Source: Leifsonia xyli
GTDB taxonomy: Bacteria > Actinomycetota > Actinomycetes > Actinomycetales > Microbacteriaceae
Direction: 5' to 3'
DNA: 38,090 nt
Assembly: GCA_003243275.1 (NCBI GenBank)
Contig: QFQR01000012.1
Location: forward strand, 1-38,090
The stretch's first letter is position 1. Each line of letters begins with the position of its first letter. A program made the position numbers and the translations under genes. Positions 33,563-38,090 of the stretch are shown in pieces. The notes below the pieces were generated by a model that ran no database searches, was not told the DNA's origin, and saw nothing but the letters and a program-made list of their open reading frames with translations.

Positions 33563-34335
33563 CACCACGGCTTGCCGTGGTCGCCCACGCCGGGGCGATC
33601 GGGCACGAAGCCGCGACCGGTGAGCGGGACGAACATCGCCCATCCGAGCGAACATGCGTCGAAGCCGCCGTCGCCGCGCTTCGTGAAGACTTCGAGCCGT
33701 TCGGTGGCGGTGGACGGTCCGACCGGCATCACCAGCCGCCCTCCGATCCGCAGCTGATCGAGAAGCGGCCGTGGAACGCGGACAGATCCGGCCGTGACCA
33801 TCACGGCGTCGAAGGGTGCGCGTTCGGGCCAGCCCGCGAAGCCGTCGCCGGCACGGATCGTGACGTTCCGGTATCCATGCCGACGGAGCGTGGCGGCGGC
33901 TCGCCGGGCGAGCTGGGGCACGATCTCGATCGTCGACACGTGCGCGCCGAGCTCCGCCAGGACTGCCGCCTGATACCCGGACCCGGTGCCGATCTCGAGA
34001 ACGCGCGAGCCGCGCACGACCTTCACCGAGGCCGTCATGATGGCCATCACGTAGGGATCGGAGATGGTCTGACCCCAGCCAATCTCGAGTGGCGCCCCGA
34101 CGTAGGCCTGCGCCCTGGCCGAATGGGGCACGAAGTCCTCGCGCGGCAGATGCGCTTCCGCGGCGACGGCGGCGCGGAATACCGGATCATCCCGCAGCAT
34201 CGGCACATCGGACGCCGCCGCCTTCATCGACGAGATCATGCGTCCGCGTTCCACGTCCCGGTCCACGGGTGCGCACGACGCCATCATCGCGGAGGTTGCC
34301 AGGACGGATGCCAAACGACGCATCGTTCGATCCAT
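33541..34335 (-). CDS. Protein-L-isoaspartate O-methyltransferase with export signal, 264 aa
   Basis: Pcm repairs damaged Asp/Asn by methylating isoaspartyl residues with SAM. Motif I is VLEIGTGSGYQAAVL (112-126); other family segments are REDFVP, IGWGQTISDPYVMA (the WGQTIS pattern), IRAGDGFAGWPERAPFDAVMVTA and LLDQLRIGGRLVMPVG. Unlike the cytoplasmic enzyme, it begins with MRRLASVLATSAMMASCAP, a signal peptide with a lipobox-like Cys21, so it may act in the periplasm. The start at 34335 is 3 nt after the DedA stop; 34323 is an alternative. Its 3' end overlaps the kinase gene. Confidence 0.9.
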   Translation of the reverse strand: MDRTMRRLASVLATSAMMASCAPVDRDVERGRMISSMKAAASDVPMLRDDPVFRAAVAAEAHLPREDFVPHSARAQAYVGAPLEIGWGQTISDPYVMAIMTASVKVVRGSRVLEIGTGSGYQAAVLAELGAHVSTIEIVPQLARRAAATLRRHGYRNVTIRAGDGFAGWPERAPFDAVMVTAGSVRVPRPLLDQLRIGGRLVMPVGPSTATERLEVFTKRGDGGFDACSLGWAMFVPLTGRGFVPDRPGVGDHGKPWCYGAPVT

Positions 34336-34338
34336 GGC

Positions 34339-34941
34339 TCAGTCCTGCCGCCGGGGCCGGCGCGCCACCCGCCACAAATAGGCCAGCGCCAGCAGCACGA
34401 TAACGCCGGTGGCGATCGGACTGACGATCCGCTCGACCATGCCGAACCGCTGACCCAGATAGGCGCCCGCGAGCGTGAGAAGCGACGTCCAGGCCACGGT
34501 GCCGATGGCCGACCAGACGAGGAAGCCGCCCCAGCGCATCCTCAACAGTCCAGCCGGGATGGAGACGATGGAGCGAACGGTCGGGATCAGCCGTCCGAGG
34601 CACACGAACCAGCGTCCTCGAAGCTCCATGGCTCGGCGACCCCGTTCGACGTCGCGCCACTCGATGGTGAGCCATCGGCCATGACGACCGATGAACGTCC
34701 TGAAGCGATCCACGCCGAGCGCGCGGGCCAGTGCGAACCAGAGCACATTGCCCAGCATGGCGCCGGCACTGCCGGCGAGGATGACGCCGACTATCGACAT
34801 CGGGCCCCTCGCGGCCTGCATTCCGGCGAGCGGCATGATCACCTCCGAGGGTATGGGCGGGAAGACGGTCTCCGCGAACATCAGGAGGGCGATCCCGGCA
34901 TAGCCCAGCTTGCCGATCAGGGTGACGACCCAGTCTCCCAT
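34339..34941 (-). CDS. DedA-family (SNARE-associated) membrane protein, 200 aa
   Basis: Integral membrane protein with about four to five hydrophobic segments. DedA hallmarks: ETVFPPIPSEVIMPLAG (24-40) and GRLIPTVRSIVSIPAGLLRM. DedA proteins are linked to lipid carrier flipping and to envelope and cation homeostasis. Length is typical. I chose ATG 34941; a GTG just upstream is possible. It lies directly upstream of the exported Pcm, and the two probably form a small envelope-maintenance operon. Confidence 0.92.
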   Translation of the reverse strand: MGDWVVTLIGKLGYAGIALLMFAETVFPPIPSEVIMPLAGMQAARGPMSIVGVILAGSAGAMLGNVLWFALARALGVDRFRTFIGRHGRWLTIEWRDVERGRRAMELRGRWFVCLGRLIPTVRSIVSIPAGLLRMRWGGFLVWSAIGTVAWTSLLTLAGAYLGQRFGMVERIVSPIATGVIVLLALAYLWRVARRPRRQD

Positions 34942-35689
34942 CACCGCGCACCCACGGCCTGCCGCGCGAAACGGATCCCGCCGGCTTCGGAAGAGGGTCG
35001 ATATCGATCCACGGTCATGCGGCTGATCTACGTCGCCGAGATTAGCCCCCGATCACGGCGACTATACCATTTGCCAATGTAGCGGTGCGATCCGGTCGAT
35101 CGCCGGCGTGAGCCTGGGATGCCGGTCGTGTCTGCCGTGCCCCGGGGATCCGACGCTGGGTGGTCTCGCCCGTCATCCCGGCATTCGGCTTCGTCACCAC
35201 GATGCGCTGACCCGCACTCGCGCGATCGAGCAAGCGGGCCTTCGCTGGACGTCCGGCGAAAGGCGCTCGCGGATGCGACCGCGTCGGCGGAACAGGTGGC
35301 TTTCGCCCGCTCGAGAGATGGCGACCGGACTGGCGAAGGCGATCAGGCCCCCGACCAGGCGTGCATACGTCGAACTTCTCCCGAAGCTCATGTGCAAGCC
35401 AGTGTCTTCGCCAAATCGACGTGCGGCGCCGATGGTCCGGCGCTCGGTTCGACGATGCCTGGAACTGCAGGAGGGTGACGTCCGTGTCACCCCGGGGCGA
35501 CGCAGACGTCACCCTCAACAGAACAGCTGATCAGCATGCCTGTAGGACGTCGCTCTCGAGACGGTCGCGGCCGCCAATGCGCCCGTCGTGCTTCGTCGAT
35601 CTGGGACCGGACGGGTGATGTGTTTCGGAGGCACTCCGGAAGGGAGGAACCTTGAGGTGGGATGCCTGATCTTGCGACGATGGCCGCGT
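34942..35689. other. Gene-poor region, 748 bp
   Basis: No coding region can be supported. Open frames exist on both strands (for example 35042-35518 on minus, 35108-35530 on plus) but they lack ribosome binding sites and have the Arg/Ser/Pro-rich composition of out-of-frame GC-rich DNA. It holds a long palindrome at 35471-35516, and on its right the truncated end of a nucleotidyltransferase-like gene. It may be scar tissue of past insertions and deletions. Confidence 0.5.
35471..35516. repeat. 46-nt near-perfect palindrome
   Basis: Arms GAGGGTGACGTC (35471-35482) and GACGTCACCCTC (35505-35516) are perfect complements. Between them the sequence stays nearly symmetric around a central CCCCGGGG, with three mismatched pairs, so 20 of 23 pairs match and there is essentially no loop. 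No T-tract follows on either side. It could extrude as a cruciform or form a very stable RNA hairpin. It lies in a gene-poor stretch about 175 bp from the truncated gene at 35690. Confidence 0.75.
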
Positions 35690-35860
35690 TCAGGGGATGC
35701 GGACGAAGGCGTCGATCTCGGGACTGTTCCGCAATGCGACCATCGCGTCCGCGCGATGCACGAGGATCGCCTGGCTGCCGACGATCTTGATCTCCGAAAC
35801 ATCGAAGGTGGATGCCAGCGCTCTCGAGGTGCGCGCGACGTCGTCGATGTACCGCGTCAC
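35690..35860 (-). pseudogene. Truncated nucleotidyltransferase-like protein (N-terminal 56 aa)
   Basis: Begins at a GTG that overlaps the upstream stop (GTGA) and encodes VTRYIDDVARTSRALAS... followed by KIVGSQAILVHRADAMVALRNSPEIDAFVRIP. The IVGSQAIL...LRxSxEID pattern matches the start of bicistronic proteins of about 200 aa that resemble AbiEii-type nucleotidyltransferases, normally with VIGSQAILG...LRxSMEADxYP. Here the frame stops right after the EID strand, and no continuation is visible in the other frames, so the C-terminal part is deleted. Probably inactive. Confidence 0.6.
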
Positions 35861-36177
35861 GAGTTCGCCTTCCGCCACAGTTCTTTGCGCTGGGCGGGGG
35901 CAGGAACTCCGACGACGACGGACAGCGGACTTCCCGAGCGCAAGGTGCGCCCGTCCTCGCCCGGATCGAGCATCGCCTTGACGACGTCGCTGGTGGATCG
36001 GGTCAGAAGGACGGCCCACATGCGTTCGGCGAACGTGGCCTCACCCCGCTCGATGCGCTCGCGGACCACGCGGCCGGCCTCTTCGATGAGGTCCGGTCTG
36101 CGCCTGATCGCTTCGGCGTAGATCTCGTGGGTGAGTAGTCGGAGGCGTTCACCGACTTCGTGACTGTCGTTCTGCAC
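35857..36177 (-). CDS. Small partner protein of a nucleotidyltransferase-like toxin-antitoxin-type pair, 106 aa
   Basis: A helical, charged protein with the pattern LRLLTHEIYAEAIRRRPDLIEEAGRVV ... MWAVLLT ... GRTLRSGSPLSVVVG. To my knowledge this is the usual small gene upstream of GSQAIL-type nucleotidyltransferase-like proteins. It appears full length. The start is a GTG at 36177 with GGGA about 7 nt upstream. Its stop overlaps the GTG of the truncated partner. If the pair was a toxin-antitoxin module, this would be the surviving half. Function unproven. Confidence 0.6.
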   Translation of the reverse strand: MQNDSHEVGERLRLLTHEIYAEAIRRRPDLIEEAGRVVRERIERGEATFAERMWAVLLTRSTSDVVKAMLDPGEDGRTLRSGSPLSVVVGVPAPAQRKELWRKANS

Positions 36178-36469
36178 CTTCGTTTCCCATCGATGGAATC
36201 ATATCATGGCTGATTGCTTCCATGAGAGGAGGGGCACGAGGCAACGGCACGGTGGAGCGCGCCGATCCTGCCGTCCGTCCGCTTGCTGCCGCCGCCGACT
36301 TCACGTGGGTCCCGGCGCCGCCATTGCCCAAGCGTCTCGTTTCATGCGTCGATCGGGGTGAGCCCATTCGGGCCGCGGACGGAAAAGACGGGCGTCCTGT
36401 CTCGATGACGATCGAAAAGATAGGTTCTTCGTCAGTTGCCGGATTGATCCTGTTAACACTCACCGGGTA
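36178..36469. other. Intergenic region upstream of the small TA-like gene
   Basis: Holds the presumable promoter for the gene at 36177 (AT-rich stretch GGAATCATATCATGGC at 36195-36210). Open frames at 36222-36470 (+) and 36149-36463 (-) have no support from composition or ribosome binding sites. No repeat recognised. Confidence 0.4.
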
Positions 36470-36847
36470 GGGATGATCCGTTCGTCAGCAGGCGAACCGA
36501 GGCGTGGAAACCTCGTCACTGAGTAGCCGAATGCCCGGCCCGAACCAGTTTCGGCCGGGGAGCGGGCGTGTATGTCCAAGGCGCCTGCGGGGGCCCAAAG
36601 TCTCTAGCTGCTGCCCCTCTGTGCGAGGGATATCCCGACTCCTTCACGTTACCTCATGATCTGCTCCTTCGCGGAGCCTGTCGCCAGCCGCAGTATGGGC
36701 ATTCACGTGCAAAGGGTGGAGCTTCAACAAGCGTCACGAGGTTGTCGCCACCTCACCTTTAGGCCCGAAGTCTCCTGTCCCTCCGCCTCCCGGGAGGACG
36801 GTTTCGCCGCTTTTGTGCGGACGAACCTGGTATGAACTTGGAATTGT
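36470..36847 (-). ncRNA. Hairpin-rich non-coding flank 3' of the IS110-family transposase (candidate guide RNA region)
   Basis: 378 nt downstream of the transposase stop, with no coding support but many short inverted repeats: 36498-36515 (CGAGG/CCTCG), 36534-36559 (CCCGGCC/GGCCGGG), 36615-36629 (CCCTC/GAGGG), 36663-36677 (GCTCC/GGAGC), 36738-36754 (GAGGT/ACCTC) and a 12-bp palindrome at 36786-36797. IS110/IS1111 elements carry a structured guide (bridge or seek) RNA in a non-coding end; in the IS1111 group it lies 3' of the transposase. That this region is such an RNA is inference; exact ends are unknown. Confidence 0.35.
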
Positions 36848-38011
36848 CTATGCGGTCGCGCGTGCCCGCATCAGGTCGCGGTGCGGCCCCACGTCGGCGG
36901 CCTTGGCCATGAAATGGGTGCCGTCGCGCCACAGGCTGAACATCACGATCGCCAGCTTGCGGGCGAGCGCGACCTTGGCCTTGTTGAAGCCGACGCGCTT
37001 GCTGAGCTTCATGCCCCAGTCCTTGAGCGTGCTGAACGACCTGGTGTTCGCCAGCATGACCGTCGCGGCGCCGACCAGATGCGTGCGGGTGAGCTGGTTG
37101 CCCATCTTGCTGATCCCGCCGTGCGTCAGGCTCTCGCCCGACTGGTAGACGCGCGGCGTCAGGCCGAGATAGGCCGCGACATCGTCGACATGCCGGAACC
37201 GGGTCGGGTCCTCGATCGCGCTGTAGAAGGACAGCGCCGTGATCGTGCCGATGCCGGGGATCTCCATGAACCGCTTGCACACCGGATGGGACGCGGCGAG
37301 CAGGTCCAGCTCGCGCTCGATCCGCCCGGCCTCGGTGTAGAAGCGCTCGCACAGGTCGAGAAGCGGGATGATGCGCGGGCGCAGGTCGACGCCTTCGGTG
37401 TCGGCGATGAGGCACAGCTGGTCGATGGCCCGTTCGCGGAACGTCGCCGGGCTGTCGCTGCCGGGCTCGATCCGCCCGCCATAGACGCGGACCAGACCGC
37501 GGATCATCGCCTCGGTCTCGCGCCGCTGCTTGACCAGGCGGTCGCGCATGATCAGCGACGCCCGGACCTCGAAACACAGGTTCGACTTGACGTAGACCTC
37601 GGTCAGATAGTCGCGGCCGCTGCGCGTGATCTCGGCGATGCCGCGCGCGTCGTTGGTGTCGGTCTTGTTGCGCTTCACCGACAGCACCCGGTGGACCTGT
37701 AGCGCATCGAGCACCGCCACCTGGAAGCCCTGCTCGCGCAGCTTGCCCGCCAGGTGCGGCGACAAACCGCCCGTCTCCATGCCGATCAGCGTCACATGCG
37801 ACTTGAAGTTGCGGCGCAGGTAGCGGCCGATCTCGGTCGCGTGGCTCTTCATCGACACCTGGTGGACCACTGCGCCGTCGACATCGACCACGCAAACCGC
37901 CGTGCTCTTGAACCCGATATCCAGCCCCACCCAGAACCGCGCTGACGCCGGATCCGCCTCCGCCCGCGCCATCGCCGCGACATAGACCGGCGCCACGATC
38001 TTCTTCGACAT
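36848..38011 (-). CDS. IS110-family transposase (DEDD/RuvC-like), 387 aa
   Basis: Site-specific recombinase-like transposase. The N-terminal RuvC-like DEDD domain has VGLDIGFKSTAVCVVD (first Asp), IGMETGGLS (Glu) and NKTDTNDARGIAEI (the two C-proximal Asp). The C-terminal Tnp20 domain has FMEIPGIGTITALSFYSAI and YLGLTPRVYQSGESLTHGGISKMGNQLTR, which includes the conserved Ser region. The start is ATG 38011 with GGGAAGGGAG just upstream; the frame is open to the window edge but that part is not needed. Full length for the family, so probably functional. Confidence 0.93.
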   Translation of the reverse strand: MSKKIVAPVYVAAMARAEADPASARFWVGLDIGFKSTAVCVVDVDGAVVHQVSMKSHATEIGRYLRRNFKSHVTLIGMETGGLSPHLAGKLREQGFQVAVLDALQVHRVLSVKRNKTDTNDARGIAEITRSGRDYLTEVYVKSNLCFEVRASLIMRDRLVKQRRETEAMIRGLVRVYGGRIEPGSDSPATFRERAIDQLCLIADTEGVDLRPRIIPLLDLCERFYTEAGRIERELDLLAASHPVCKRFMEIPGIGTITALSFYSAIEDPTRFRHVDDVAAYLGLTPRVYQSGESLTHGGISKMGNQLTRTHLVGAATVMLANTRSFSTLKDWGMKLSKRVGFNKAKVALARKLAIVMFSLWRDGTHFMAKAADVGPHRDLMRARATA

Positions 38012-38090
38012 GACTTGCTCCCTTCCCGTCACCGTTGGTCGAAAAAGGATACGCCTCTCGCCGTCGCCTGGGCAGCAGCTAACCCACAAG

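Larger units (their letters stand above)
36470..38090 (-). mobile_element. IS110-family insertion sequence (right end outside window)
   Basis: Defined by the complete transposase gene and its non-coding flanks. Elements of this family lack conventional terminal inverted repeats, so I cannot place the left boundary exactly; 36470 is a rough limit before the non-coding hairpin-rich part. Seventy-nine bases 5' of the gene are visible before the window ends. Confidence 0.65.

Noticed and set aside
35042..35530. Overlapping frames on both strands in the gene-poor region
   Set aside because: The similar peptides at their ends (VTSxSPRGDxDVTL) arise only because both strands read the palindrome; no ribosome binding site or recognisable domain.
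36568..36762. 64-aa plus-strand open frame in the IS flank
   Set aside because: No ribosome binding site; it runs through several hairpins of the presumed non-coding end.
1..38090. CRISPR array or CRISPR-associated transposon signature
   Set aside because: No direct repeats with spacers and no cas genes were seen; the single TniQ is long and TnsD-like rather than the short form linked to Cascade.

Overview
GC-rich DNA with tightly packed, overlapping operons. The gene content (OmpR/PhoB-type two-component pairs next to RND efflux operons, NodT-type outer-membrane lipoprotein, TcmP/Gp37 pair, IS110 element) fits an alphaproteobacterium, most likely a sphingomonad. That assignment is inference from style and protein flavour; no rRNA or tRNA is present. 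The window reads as a genomic island: a Tn7-like transposition module on the left, heavy-metal-efflux-type cargo in the middle and right, and an IS110-family insertion sequence at the right edge.

Left third (1-12.9 kb). A minus-strand operon runs from 8420 down to 824: 79-aa ORF, 72-aa ORF, tnsA (PD-(D/E)xK endonuclease), 55-aa ORF, tnsB (DDE transposase), tniB (AAA+ ATPase), a long tniQ/TnsD-like protein, and a 255-aa protein of unknown function. Several junctions are GTGA or TGATG overlaps, so translation is probably coupled. To the right are two convergent genes (8559-9743 + and 9740-10990 -). Both look like TnsB relatives that keep the HTH / RNase H-like layout but have lost the catalytic glutamate. 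The 55-aa ORF resembles a further small piece of the same fold. This expansion of apparently inactive transposase relatives around an intact tnsABC-tniQ set is the most unusual feature of the window. Next comes a coupled pair, a DUF2384/MbcA-like protein and a DnaQ-like DEDDh exonuclease.

Middle (12.9-25.4 kb). A short cytoplasmic histidine kinase with its response regulator is followed upstream by a tandem-HTH/Dam-methyltransferase fusion. A five-gene operon then encodes adaptor, RND pump, outer-membrane factor, response regulator and sensor kinase (23051 down to 15450), a self-contained sense-and-export unit. A divergent TcmP / Gp37-Gp68 (three-Cys-motif) pair follows.

Right (25.5-38.1 kb). 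A second RND system (PepSY protein, outer-membrane factor, adaptor, pump; minus strand) diverges from its own regulator-kinase pair (plus strand). A predicted exported isoaspartyl methyltransferase and a DedA membrane protein follow. A gene-poor stretch holds a nearly perfect 46-nt palindrome and a truncated nucleotidyltransferase-like gene with an intact partner. An IS110-family transposase with a hairpin-rich non-coding flank closes the window.
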